Assembly: GCA_003116975.1 (NCBI GenBank)
Contig: BGKB01000156.1
Location: 1 to 64,000 of the forward strand
Direction: 5' to 3'
DNA length: 64,000 bases
DNA from: Aurantiochytrium sp. KH105
Taxonomy: Eukaryota; Sar; Bigyra; Thraustochytrida; Thraustochytriidae
In this document: piece after piece, positions 10,262 through 21,940 of the stretch
How the letters are laid out: each line of letters begins with the position of its first letter
Numbering within the stretch: position 1 is the first letter of the stretch
Made by a program: the position numbers and the translations under genes
The notes under the pieces: generated by a model
The model's input: the letters and a program-made list of their open reading frames with translations, nothing else
The model's database searches: none
Told to the model about the DNA's origin: nothing

Positions 10262-12172
10262 GCGGGAATAAGGGGGGCCGGCCACAGAAGGAGCAGGTCG
10301 CAACCGCCCACAGTCAGGCAGGCCGGCGGGAGACGCCCGCAGTACATACGCACGTGCCCGCGATCCCTGCACAACGAGTCGCGGCGGCCGCGGTCGCGGT
10401 CGCTGTCGGCGCTGCGTTGAACAGGGCTGCGTGCGGTGCGCATACTACTGCTATGTGGCGCAGCGAGGAGAAGGGGTCGTGCCGGCGGCCTTCTTCCTTG
10501 CGCGACGGACTTGGCAGATGAGCAAGACTCCCTCATTGCAGGCTTCGCTTCGATCAGCGGTGGCGTGGCTAGGCCCGGTAGCGCGGTTGATGGAAAAAAG
10601 AATTTTTCTTCCTGCCTCCGCCTGTGCGGCCCATGCTGCAAAATTTGCGCCCCGTCCATGTCGAGACAGATACCGCCGTGCCCAGTAGCCATGGTGGAAG
10701 GCACACCCGCGAAAGGTGGGAGAGATCGTGGTCGCAGAGTGTATTTGAAGGAAATTGAAGCGAATTGAAGCAAGTTAGCTAGCAAGTTATTTATAAATCC
10801 TTCGTAGCAGGGACTTTTAATCCCTTGAACGATCAGTCGTGCCCCTAATTGCGAGAAGCTGGCTTTGGTGTCCAGCAGCCAGCTGCAGGCGGCGCTGAGG
10901 AAGAACGGAATGCGGAGAAAGCGATAGCGAGACAAGCAAATGCTGCCGCTACAACAGCTACTGCAGGTGGTAGGTAGCCCGCGTGTGCGCGCGCGCGTGC
11001 GCAGGGCACGTGGAGATGGAGAAACGTCATGCGCACACCGTGTTCTAGGTAAAGTCTCGACAACGTTATTGCCTAAGACGCTGACGCGCCTGCCGCGCTA
11101 ACTTCTCTCTGTCGGGCAACAGCAAGTCACGCGCCAGCGTCCGTGAGTCCAGGGCAGCTCGATGGCGCAATAGTTGGCTTACTTTCAGCAGAAAAAGAAA
11201 AACCCTGCGATCATAAATTCGTGCATATGCACGGCAAGGCAAGGCAAAGCTAGGGAAAGCTAGCTCAGGCCAAGATAGTTTCTGTTGGCCAAGCCTCCGA
11301 GGCCAGTGGGAGGGAGACAGGATTTTAATGCAGGTAAATCGTTTCCTAGCACTGCGGGCGAGCAGCAGCCAAGTGGCAAGGATGGGAAAGCGGAGGCATG
11401 CACGGTAGCAGGCCACCGCTTTGTGAATCGATCTTTACGACTTCCAGTGTGCGGGTGATGGCGCGCAAAACTTGCTCCCTCCCCCGCTCGATCGCTTTCT
11501 CATTTCAAGAAATTCGACAGTCGCAGGCCTCGTCACGGCCCGTTTGAGAGCTCTTTGCAGCCGCCAGTCATCAGGACTAGTCTCCGCGAGCGACTCCAGG
11601 TTGTGCGCCGCGTCGTCTGCGTCCGTTGCGTCATGAGCCAAATCCTGAGCCGAGTCGTGAGCTATCGTGGGCAACCGGGGTGAAAGGCGGTCTGCTTTGG
11701 TCGCCTGCTTGCTTGCTTGCTGGTTGCTATTGCTTGCTTCATCTTTCTCGCTTGCTTTCTTGTTCTCGCGCACCGGGCCGTCAACGCGCCTCTCAGGTCA
11801 AGAGCGATGCGACGAATGGAGGCCAATTAACAACCAACTGATCGCGCTTCGCGTGCATTCCATCGGAAGGCAAGTAAGCAAGCCAGCTTGGCGACGCAAG
11901 CAAGCAAGCAAGCAAGCTAGCTAGCAAGCCACGCCAACGCAAGTCGACATGTCTGCTGCGACCTGGCAAGCAAGCGTCACAAAGCAGCGGCGAGGGACAG
12001 TCGTCTCAACACAACAATCAAGCGGTTCGCCTGCTCTAGCAGGCATGGCGGAGCGAGCGAGCGAGCGAGGGAGGCGGCCGCCGTGACCGGCCACACCATC
12101 CATTACCTCTGAGGACCGGCCTGGCCGGTCTCCCACCATGAACGCGAGACTCGCAAAGCGGAGCGTACATCC

Positions 12173-12235
12173 GCAGGGGCCGGGGCGGGGGCCGGGGCGG
12201 GGGCCCGGGCGGGGGCCGGGGGTCGGGGCCGGCCG
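12173..12235. repeat. G-rich GGGGCC/GGGGGC repeat
   Basis: Successive runs of four or five G separated by CC or C (GGGGCCGGGGCGGGGGCC type). The run-loop pattern matches G-quadruplex-forming DNA. It lies just before a CAAT repeat at 12243-12265. Confidence 0.8.
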
Positions 12236-12742
12236 CGGCCGATCGACCAATCAATCAATCAATCACCCACGCACGCGCGCACGCGCGCGGGCGCACCCGC
12301 CACGCGGAGTAAAGTCTCCGAGAGGGAGAGAGGGAGAGAAGAAGTTGCAAGGCCGCACGCAGGGGGGAATGAAGGGGGCCAAAAGCGTAGCCCTGGGCGG
12401 TGCTGTAAGGGCGGCCTCCGCGCAAAAGCGTAGCCCTGCCGGGCGACCGGCCCTCAGCGGAAGCAGCAGCTCCCCGCACGGGACGTTCTGCGGGGTTAGG
12501 CGGTCGGGCGGCGGTCGCTGCGGCGAGACGGCTGGGTGTGGGTGGGTGCGAGTGGGGGAGGGGTTGGGGGGGCCGGCGGGTGTGCGAGCGTGCGAGCGTA
12601 TTCGCATGAGTGTGGTTGGGTGTGTGTGCGGCGAGGCCCTTGCGGCGTGCTTCCTCCCGCGAAACTGCCAGAAGCACTTGCGTAGCTCAAGTCAAGCTGA
12701 GCCGGCCCACCGGCCGCACGACTTGTTCCAAATAGCAAGCAC

Positions 12743-12885
12743 GCAGGCAAAGCATCAATGCAATGAAATGCGGTTCAATGCCATGCCATGCGATGCCATG
12801 CCACGCTACACTACAATGCAATGCAGTTCAATGCAATGCAATGCAATGTAGTTCGATGCAATGCAATGCAACGTAGCAAAGTTGC
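12743..12885. repeat. Degenerate pentamer (TGCAA)n tract
   Basis: TGCAA/TGCCA/TTCAA pentamers run for about 140 bases. Related units (CAATGCAATG, CATGCCATG, GTAGTTCGATG) form a loose higher-order pattern, in contrast to the perfect tetranucleotide tracts nearby. Confidence 0.75.
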
Positions 12886-13462
12886 AGCGAGCTAGCTAAT
12901 GATGCGAGCTTATCGCTGGTGATCAACCATCCTTGCTCAACCTGGTCGCCGTTCACTTGATTGTTGTTCACCGCTGGTTGCAAATCAAACCACGGACGCT
13001 GTGCCGCCTGCGTTGGGGCAGGGCCTCGTTCGTTTTGACGCCGCGCGCGTAAAGATGGGACGGCAGAATGCGCATTCGCCTTCCCGGAAAACTCCGGCGA
13101 GGCGGCGGAGCGACGCCACGCGGGACCTCGATATGTCGCGCCACGTACACACGCAAACCATTCCTTCCTCCGGGCTGCCGGCCCGGCGACTGCATTATTT
13201 TTAGAAAATCGATTCGAGAGAGAGAGAGAGAGGAGGGAAAGTATTAGAGGGAGAGGGAGCCGAGAAGAGGGGATGTTTGAGTGGATAAAAAGGGTAGGGC
13301 CGAGTCGAGTCTGGTCGACGGCCCGCTCGGACCTCTCTCCTGCGTCCTCCTTGGCGACTGTCGACCCATCGTGAATTTCAGGCCGCATGCACCCACCCTC
13401 GCTCGGCTCTTTTGGCCTCTGGGACGTCATGCAACCATCCCTCCATTCATCCTTCCATCCAT

Positions 13463-13463
<1 letters not shown>

Positions 13464-13507
<44 letters not shown>
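13464..13507. repeat. (CAGC)n microsatellite
   Basis: About eleven tetranucleotide copies with no interruption. Confidence 0.9.
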
Positions 13508-13508
<1 letters not shown>

Positions 13509-14021
13509 TCCTTTGAACGTATTTAGTTTGGCTTGGATCTATTCGACTTGCTTTAGCTTCGGAGCTGCTTGATGCTTCGTCGCCTTGCCCTCACGCTCTC
13601 ACCAAGGACAACGTCTTACGCAACGGAGGAACTTGCTTGCTCCAGCATGCTTTGCTCATTAGAATCTGCTTCTAAGGTTGCCTGCCGCCTTCGCTTGTTT
13701 GCCGCCGATTCGATGGCTCGTCGCTTCCCCCTCGCCACCGGGACCTGCAGCTGCTCGATGCTTCAAACGTCTGCCGCTCGCTCGCTCGCCTTCATTCCTT
13801 CCTCGGACGCATCCACGGATGCGCGCCAGGCCGGGCCTCGGCCAGCTCGTTCCACGCGTGTCTGGCGGCGCATCTTGGCCGCGGCCAGCCCCAGCCAGCC
13901 AGTCAGGCGGGGCCGCTGCGGTTTTTGAGAATGAGGCGCCACGGGCCGCGCCACGGGCCGCGCCACGGGCCGTGCCACGTGGCCAACGTGGGGCCGCCGC
14001 CCGGTCTCGCGCGGGTTGCTC

Positions 14022-14022
14022 T

Positions 14023-14114
<92 letters not shown>

Positions 14115-14115
14115 G
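14022..14115. repeat. (TTGC)n microsatellite, about 23 copies
   Basis: The longest pure simple repeat in the window, about 94 bases. It continues in interrupted form to about 14140. AAGC repeats in the opposite sense occur at 11896-11925 and 14310-14330. Confidence 0.95.
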
Positions 14116-16348
14116 TGACTTTACTTGCTTGCTTGCGTGGCTCGCACGTTGTAGGCGCACGCACCCGTCGCGGGCGTGGTCCGCGGCGGCCGCGGTTGGC
14201 TCGCCTAGGTGCGGCAGACATGATGCGTGCGAGGAAGGGCGCGACGACGGTTTGCGCTGGCGGCCTCTAGTGCTCGGAGGCCTGGCCCCGGCATGATTGA
14301 GGCTGGCTGTGGCAAGCAAGCAAGCAAGCAGGACGGTCACAGACGTTGCAGGGATTCGTGCTGTTCGAGAGGGGCAGAGAAACGCAGATGCGGACGGTAG
14401 GGCGCGTGGACGCGCGGGCAGTGGGTGGGGACACGCGCTGCAGCGGCAGCCCCTGCGGCCGTCCCTTTGGCCGGGCGCGCAGTCAGAAACCGCGTCAGAC
14501 AAGACAAGACAAGACCAAAAAAGAAGCAAGAGGCGGGGCGCGGCAGACGCCTGCGCTACGCTGCGCTGCGCTCACTGCCTCGACTTGGAACGGCTCCGCG
14601 CACCCAACGGACAGCGGAAACTGTGGGATAGACATCTGCTTCCAAAAGCATCTTGGAGTATTACACAAATTACCATATCCCACAGCACGGTTCGGCCCAT
14701 GGACGAGGCTGAAAGGATGCATGCGTGAAAATAAAGTGAAATATAAAAAGAAAAAGAAAAAAGAGAAAGGGAAACAAGAAAACAAGAGCGAATGAATGAA
14801 TGAATGAATGAAGGTGGTGGGGGTCAGTCTGTTCTGTGCTTGCCTGTGCAGCGCCACCGCTCGCTCGGCTCGTTGGCGCAAGCGGTAGAGGAGGAGAGGA
14901 TCGACTTGACGGCCTCTTTCGACGGTTTGTTGCTCATTCTGCTTGTCTGGGGCAGCAGCTGACAGCTGCAGCTGACGGCAATGGTCCATCTTCTCGGAGG
15001 GAGGGCCAGCGGTCAATGAAGGATGGATTGCTAGGCCTGCACGGGTGAACGAAAGAACGATCGATTAAATTAAAATTAAAATCGAAGGAACGAGCGAGCG
15101 AGCGAACGAACGGAAGCGAAGCGCAGCGTAGAGAGATCTTTGCGCGAGGCGGAGTTATGGATGCTGCATGCAGCTGCAACTGCGTGCGTGTCCCAAGCAT
15201 GCATGGATGACAAGCATCCATGGACCGCCAGACTCTTGCGCGGGGCCGGCGGAAGCGACTGCAACGAAGCGAAACGGGCGAGCCGAAACGTTTCAACATG
15301 AATTAACGTCGATGAGGCTTTGCATCATGCACAAAGAGGGAAGCGCTTCGTTCGCTTGAGAGGCAGCGTGCGTGCGGGCGTGCGAGCGTGCCAGAGCGTG
15401 CGAGAGCGTGCTTGTTCGGTTGGTCTCCTACATTCTTCTCCACCTCCTAACATCGCGCAGTGGTAGTACGAGTTTCCGAAGACCGGACGGTCGCACGGTC
15501 GACAACGGAGGATTCGACGATCTCGCTATCTAAGCTCAGCTCTAATTGATTCTATCTGCCTGTGGCCTGCGCCTGCGACCGCGTGAAATGGAATCACAAG
15601 CGACCATGCCTCTCCGTCAGTTGGCCGCGAGCTTCGAGCGAGCGAGCGCGCGGAAGTGAGCGTGCGCGTTTTCCCTTTTCGCGCGCCCATCCCGCGCTGC
15701 GCTCGCGTCGCCGCTCACTGGCCAGCCCGGCCGTCGCCTGTCGACCGCGAATGTCGACGCCGGCCAGGCAGGCGACCAGCTAAAAGCCTTTCTTTCCTTT
15801 GCCTCCTGTTTCTTCCCTCCTCCTCGATCTGTTCAACGCGGTCGTGCCGAGCGAGCGACCTCCGCCAGAACGCGCCGCTCCTCTATGCTCGCCGGCTCGT
15901 ACTTTCTGCGCCCGCCAGCTGCAGCGCGGTGGCGGCTGAAGCGATGATCGTCACTCAATACCTCGGAAGGCAGCGAGCGCGACGTTTTTCTTCATCTCCA
16001 TCGCGGGCTTCACCCGGACTACTCCTTCTGCTGCCGCTGCTTCTGCGTCACCGCGGCCTGCCTGGACGGTCAGGGAGCGAGACCGGGAGGAGGGAGGGAG
16101 GGAGGGGAGGGAAAGCGAGAGGGCAACCTGCGGCTTGCACGTCGCGACCCGCGGCGGCGGTGACCCTCCTCCCGCCGCTCGTTCGCTCGCTCGCTTGTCC
16201 GCTCGCTCTGCCTCGCTTCCTGTGCCGGCGGGGGGACGTCGGGCCGGCGCAGCGCAGGAGGAAAGCGGAGCAGGAGCGGAGCAGTGCTGTGTTGCGGGCG
16301 GGAAGCCAAGCCTATACCTTGGCAGGGCGGCATGCACTCCCTCTGCTT

Positions 16349-16477
16349 TTGCCTTTGCCCTTTCTTTCTTTCTTTTTTTCTTTCTTTCTATTCTTCTTTC
16401 TTTCCTTCCTTCCTTCCTTCCCTCCTTTCTTTTTTTCTTTCTTCCTTCCTTCCTTCTGCCTTCCTTCCTGCCTTCCG
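16349..16477. repeat. Pyrimidine tract (TTTC/TTCC)n
   Basis: About 130 bases of C and T only, with few breaks. A second, shorter TTTC tract lies at 16599-16622. Confidence 0.85.
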
Positions 16478-16850
16478 TGCTGCTTCCCGCTCCAGTGGCG
16501 CCTTCTGCCTCCCGCAGCTTTTGGTGCTAACTTCCATAATGGCTTGCATCTTCCCCCGCAGCCTTTTCCTCCTTTCCTTCTTTTCTGTTGGTTATATTCT
16601 TTCTTTCTTTCTTTCTTTTTTCTCGTCGACCGCTGCGCGTCTTCGCTCGATCGATCGACCGATCATGGTCGATCCATCGGCCATGGCGGTCCATCGATCC
16701 ATCGGTCGCCATCGATCCACAATCGACCTCTCGCCCGCCTAATCCATGCTCACGCGGACGAACCCCGGCGCAGCGCACAAGACCGCCTGCACTGCGATCG
16801 ATCGACCGGTCGATCGATAGATCGATCGACTCCCGGCCGCCGCGCTCCCT

Positions 16851-16880
16851 CCCTCCTCCCTCCCTCCCTCCCTCCCTCCT
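16851..16880. repeat. (CCTC)n microsatellite
   Basis: Six to seven CCTC copies, just after a GATC-rich stretch. Confidence 0.85.
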
Positions 16881-17204
16881 GTCGCGGTGTGGCTCGCGCC
16901 GTGGTCGACAGCACTGTAGTCTGGACTTGCCAGGGACCGAGGCCGCGACGGGCTGCAACGAGCGCGAGCGAGGCCAGGCCGCAGGCAGGGAGGGAGGGAG
17001 CGAGGGAGGGACAGAGCGAGGGACGGCGGCGAGGCGCGGCGAAGGAGGCGCGGTGAGCGAGCGAGGCGCGGCTGGTTGCTTTGCTTCCTGCGGCGCGGGC
17101 GGTCGCGACCAGCGAGGCAAGCGGAAGAAGAGGAGAGGCGGTGCGTTGATGAGCTTGTTGGAGCGGTGCTGCAGAAAAGGAAGCGGATGAATGAAGGAGT
17201 GAGG

Positions 17205-17240
17205 GAATGAATGAATGAATGAATGAATGAATGAATGAAT
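17205..17240. repeat. (GAAT)n microsatellite
   Basis: Nine GAAT copies on the plus strand. Confidence 0.9.
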
Positions 17241-17279
17241 GTGGAACAAATGCGTGTTCGAGGGGGCGATGAATTCACT

Positions 17280-17400
17280 GGCAGTTCGATGCGACTCGAG
17301 TCAATTCCACCAGTTCAATTCACTGTCAATTCAATGGCAAGTCGATTCACGGTCGATTCGATGCAGTTCGACTCCTCTCGCATTAAAATTCAACTCGGTG
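17280..17400. repeat. Degenerate TCAATTCA/TCGATTCG repeat
   Basis: Units of about 13-16 bases beginning TCAATTC or TCGATTC recur at least seven times, many ending in ATGCAGT or ATGGCAAG. It resembles the pentamer tract at 12743 in its loose structure. Confidence 0.6.
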
Positions 17401-17907
17401 CGAAACAACCTTGTTAGCGAAACCACCTTGTTAGATTATTGGAGCAGGGCGCGGAGCGGGGCGAGCCCCGGCGGGCAGGCACCAAACGCACAACGCACGG
17501 CGCGTGGCGGCGGCTCGAAACTGACCGGGCGCGCGACTGTTCATTTGCGCGGGCGCAGACGGACGACGGGCGGAGGATCTATCTCGCAGCGCGCGCGCAC
17601 TCAAGCGAGAGAGCAAGTTGGCGAGCCGAGGGTAGAACGAAGGCGGCCGCGCCGTGGCTATTTATTTAGCAGCCAAAGGAAGCGGAGTTGTGCAAGCGAG
17701 CCCTGGGAGGTTGGCAGGCAGTCAGGGAGGCACGTGAGCGGGGAGGGAGCAGGCTCTGCGTGGGAAAACAGCATTCGCCCCCTCATCCGTGAGCCTTCTT
17801 GCTGCGTCGTCCGGTGCCACAAGCGAGCCTAGGCCTCGGCCGGCCTACTTCGCCTCCGCGGCGGCGGCGGCGGCCTCGTCCTTATTTTTTCTTCGTCTCA
17901 AAATAAG

Positions 17908-17989
17908 TTTTTCTTTTTTCTTTTTCTTTTTTCTTTTTCGAACAAAAAAGAAATCGTAAAGAAAAAGAAAAGAAAAAGAAAAAGGAGTC
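17908..17989. repeat. Polypyrimidine/polypurine inverted repeat
   Basis: A CTTTTT/CTTTTTT tract at 17908-17939 is followed after about 18 bases by GAAAAAG/GAAAAG units at 17958-17989. The two arms are nearly complementary over about 30 bases. The element could fold as a hairpin and sits about 560 bases before the AP2 gene start. Confidence 0.7.
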
Positions 17990-18548
17990 GAGATAGTAAA
18001 AACAAAGTGTGTTTGGGCTCCCCAATTGCGGCCAGGCCCTGCACGCGCCCGGCAGTGACCGCCGCGGTTCACAAGCCGCGTTTGCTCTAGTCGCGCGAGG
18101 CGAGGCGCGAGCGCGCAAACCCGCATCCCGCCGGCAACCCCCGGCAGAGCCAGGCAAGCAGCCAGCCACTCAGACACAGGCACAGGCAGCGCGCAGAGCG
18201 CGGAGCGCGGAGCGCACGAGGGCGAAGGAGTCGGCGCGCGAGCGAGTGAGCGAGCAAGGGCCGAGCCGAGCCCAGCTCAGCACAGCTCAGCACAGCACAG
18301 CAAAAGCCCAGGCGTCGTCATCGTGTCCTCGTCTCGTCGCGGGTCGCCTCGGTTGTGGTGTCTGTGGCAAAGGAGAAGAAGAGAGAAACGAGAGCGCGAA
18401 GAACCGCTGCTGCTCCTGCTGCTTAATGGATGTGCATCGATAGCAGCGAAAGAGCAAGAAAAGCCCGCGCGCAAAATCCAAAAGCACAGCGATTGCGAGG
18501 ACGACGACACCGTCCTTGCATCGCCGTAAAAGGTCTGCTTGACTTTTC

Positions 18549-20666
18549 ATGAGCGAGCGCCGACAACGAGGCGCTCGCAAAGCAACGCCAGAATCTAACA
18601 ACAATTACAACAACAGTAACAACAACAACAACAGCAACCAAGGAACCAAAAGCGACGGAGATACGGACAGCAGCGCGGGCGCAAGCGCCAACGGGAACAG
18701 CCTAAACCTCCCCAACGATACTTCTAGTCAGGGAAACGTGTGGAACTCAAACGTAACACCCTTCAGCATGCTCAGCACTCTCAACGCCTCCACTGCGCTT
18801 GGCCCCGCGCAGGCTCCCATGCAGTCACAGTTATCCCAAGGAGCAAATCTTTCGACATCACCTCGTGAAATTGGCTTCAAGCGCCCAGCCTCCGGCATAA
18901 GTAACACTCTTCATTCCGGAACTTTCGCCCCGAGATCACCTCAGGTACCACCTCCCTCCCTGCGGTCTCTTGGCGCAGGTGAAAACCGGAGAACAGCGGA
19001 GATGCTCGCCAACACAAGTCCTAGACCTCTTCAGAAGCGAATGAAAACCGTCAAGGACCTCAAAGTTGAGCCCGATGTGGAATCATTGTCATCCTCAGGC
19101 CCACCACCTCCTCCGCCGTTGTCTGCATGCTCACGCAAAGCCTCCGCGGCAGAACTCAGCAGCGACCAGAACTCCGACCCCGGCTCCAGCACATCCTCGC
19201 CCTCCACAAATTTGAACAACAACACCTTGGTCGCAAGCAGTCTTAGAAACAATCGCGACCTCGGACGCGATGTTACCCAACCAAATGGCAGCCGGCAGCG
19301 CAGCTCCAGCCGGTTCAGGGGCGTGTGCTGGCTGAAAAAGCGCCGCGCCTGGCGCGCACGCATCGAAATTGAGGGCGTGCGCAAGCACCTCGGATACTTT
19401 GACAACGAGGAGGATGCCGCACGTGCCTATGACGCGCGGGCCAGGGCAACCCATGGCCTCTCGGCCCGTCTCAACTTTCCTGATCAGCCCGGCGACGCCA
19501 ATGTGCAAGGCCTGGCGAGCCTGAATCACAACAGCTCCGAGGCCGCCGCGGACAACAGCGCTCACACAAGTATTGCCGCAGCTACGGCCGCCACGCGGAC
19601 TAGCAGTGCGAGTAGCGCAAGTAGCAGTAGCTACGCCGGGTCCACCAGGGGCATGCCCAACGATGCGGCAGCAGCAGCAACAGCATCTGCCACCACCGCT
19701 GCGAGGTCGGCCTTTGCACGCACCGGCAACAACCCAGATTTGCTCACACAGTTCCCGCATCTGCCCGAGCACCTCACGGGCGTGGGACCCATCGCTTCGC
19801 TCTCCTCGGAACGCAGTTTTGGCGCGCACTTGTACGCGCCACCAAATCTCCCCGGGGACGTTTCCCGCGCGCCCGTCAGCAACCTTGAAGAGTCTGGGCA
19901 GCTCTCGACACCGCACGCCTCGATCCTGACGCAATTGTTGCACGGTCGTGGCGACGCGCCAGGCTTGCAAGAATTGCAGGAAATCCAGCAGCGACTTCAG
20001 CAGCGACAACAACAACATTCATTATCTGCCGTTATGGCAGTGCCGAGCAAACCACCTTCAGCATTTTTACAAAATTCCACATCACCAGAAACCCAGCATT
20101 CCTCACATGCGTCATCATCGGCCCAAAGCACCTCGTTATCGGCGATTGCGGAACAATTGGTCATTCCCTTGAACAGTAACGAGTTCGCCGTTATACCAGT
20201 CCTCAATGGTACTCCCATCTTCATGGGATCCTTCAGCGATAGAGCCTCCGCCATGCAGTGGGCCATTGCGATCAGCACTCTCCACTTTGGCACGCCCGCG
20301 ACTTCTACCTCGGCTGCCCCCCCTGCCGCTGCTGCGCCACCTTCGCTCAACTCCGCAATCGCTGCACAGCGGTATGCTGAAGACTCGCCTTTGTCTCGTT
20401 TTCAGTACCCGCACTTTCCCGTCTCAAGGTTGTCTTCTTCGTCCTCGTCATCTTCCTCGTCTGCGACTGCACCTACACCTGCACTTACACCCTCACTTCC
20501 GTCGGTGGCAAATGCGGGCGATGCCATTGCTACAAGCACGCCTGTGCTCTCGTCAAGCGGTGGCATCACCCCAGCTCCTCAAATAGGCTCAACGCCTCCT
20601 ACACAACTGCAACAGCAGCAACCGGTTAATGACTTTCTTATTCAGCTCTTACAGCGCCAGAATTGC

Positions 20667-20703
<37 letters not shown>

Positions 20704-20990
20704 GTCTCCAGGGGAACCGTGAGCGAACGCCGAGCTTGATCTCAAGCTCTTCAATCTCGTCGTCTTCCTCTTCTTCCTCTTCTTCTAATGTTCATGCCCC
20801 CGGCACACAAGATGCAAGCGGCCCGAACTCTCTGGGCGCCTGGGCCGGCCTTCCTTCGACGCCATACCAACACTACATTACTTCGATCATGCAACAGCCG
20901 CAGCAGCAGCAGCAGCAGCAGCAAGGCCAACAAGAACACGAGCATCGTCTGCAGCAGGAGCGCGGCAAAAGGCATCATGATAGAAATTAA
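18549..20990 (+). CDS. AP2/ERF-domain transcription factor
   Basis: A predicted 813-residue nuclear protein with a single AP2 DNA-binding domain at about residues 253-310. The domain shows SRFRGVCW, WRARIEI, the YFDNEEDAARAYD core and the C-terminal ARLNFP. The rest is low complexity: Asn/Ser-rich at the N-terminus, Pro-rich before the domain, and Ala/Ser/Gln-rich after it. A stretch of about ten Gln begins near residue 708, coded by pure CAG at 20671-20700, and a second Gln run lies near residue 783. A short ordered segment at about residues 530-580 (VIPVLNGTPIFMGSF) may be a second domain. Such Gln-rich regions often act in transcriptional activation. The ATG at 18549 is the first in frame after a GC-rich leader. 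Target genes are unknown. Confidence 0.9.
20671..20700 (+). repeat. (CAG)n tract coding polyglutamine
   Basis: Ten uninterrupted CAG codons within the AP2 gene. A second CAG-rich block lies at about 20898-20925. Pure codon repeats are prone to length change. Confidence 0.9.
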
Positions 20991-21786
20991 TTCCGTACAC
21001 TGTTCACCCACGGAGGCCTGCACTTGTGTGTATGTGTGTAGCATGCTCCAACAATCAATGCACATTATTTCCTTTACGTTTTCTTCCTCTCCCCCTTGTT
21101 CTGGCACAGCTCAAATCGTTTCTGGTCACCAGATAGTAGTGACTGCTAACTGGGGGCCCATGGACACACTGACGATACGATGCCGACTGCTCAAGCTGCT
21201 CACCATCGCCAGCACTGATACAGCGAGAAGGAAAGACACTCTCCAGGGCCCGTTTACAAAGCACAATTGCCCGCCAGTCGACAAACCAACGCATCTTTAT
21301 TTGTATGTGCACGAACAACAATCTTGATCTTGGTCCGCGCCAAGCAACTCACCAAGGGCCACTGTCAAGCTCGCCGCTCTCTCCCTCTCCTCGCCATCAT
21401 GATGGAACTGCTACGGAACCATTCTGGAACGAATCTGCTGCCTTTTGCTGCCGATCCGCAACAAAACCCAAGCGGGCACTTGCGGCGCCTGCGGGCCGTG
21501 TTGCGCGGGCGTTAGGGCGACTTGCGCGCGCGCGAATAGCCCACTTGCAGCGCGCGCCATAGCCCACTTGCGGCGGCCAGCAGCCGCGGCAAAGATAACT
21601 TTGCCCCGCCGGCGCAACACCATTTCAATGATCCTGTCAAACCTGCGCGGGCAGAGATAGATTGCGCGCGACGGTCGGTCGGTCGGTCGGTCCCTCCTTC
21701 GGACGAGGTCGCCGCGGCGCACGAGCCCCCGCCCGCCCCCGCGCGAAGCGAAGCCGCACGCGAGGCCGCCCGCCCGCCCGCCCGCC

Positions 21787-21822
<36 letters not shown>

Positions 21823-21940
21823 CGGAAGCGTCGCCGCCCGCGAAGACCGCCAGCGCGGCAGCTCAGGCTCCAGCTCCCGCTCCAGCTCCAGCGCAAGGCC
21901 GAGCTCAGGCCCAGGCGACGCGGCAGCAGCGGCAGGCAGC
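20991..21940. other. Spacer between AP2 and MIC60 genes
   Basis: No gene is supported. A 13-base direct repeat (ATAGCCCACTTGC) occurs at about 21536 and 21559. (GGTC)n lies at 21671-21692 and (GCAC)n at 21788-21824. An open frame extends the MIC60 frame upstream through these repeats, but its composition (Arg/Ala/Pro, then Thr-His-Ala-Arg periodic) argues that it is 5' leader, not protein. Confidence 0.5.

Larger units (their letters stand above)
6401..18548. other. 12-kb gene-poor tract rich in simple repeats
   Basis: No protein with a recognisable domain or natural composition was found on either strand across this stretch. The many open frames translate into Arg/Ala/Pro/Ser-rich or periodic peptides such as (CLLA)n, (ASQP)n or (KQAS)n. 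The DNA is a patchwork of short tandem repeats with many different units (GATC, CCAT, GGTC, GAG, AAGC, GAGC, CAAT, CAGC, TTGC, TGAA, TTTC, CCTC, GAAT), separated by GC-rich DNA of no evident function. The main tracts are listed separately. Noncoding RNA genes cannot be excluded. Confidence 0.55.

Noticed and set aside
14022-14115. CRISPR-like or protein-repeat array
   Set aside because: It is a pure TTGC tetranucleotide tract with no spacers; peptides such as (CLLA)n are by-products.
14868-14945. tRNA-like start (GGCTCGTTGGCGCAAGCGGT)
   Set aside because: Resembles a D-arm region, but no matching T-arm GTTC motif or acceptor stem follows.
15656-17056. 466-codon plus-strand frame
   Set aside because: Passes through pyrimidine and GATC repeats (Phe/Leu/Ser-rich, then Arg/Ser-rich). 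No domain and an equally long opposite-strand frame.
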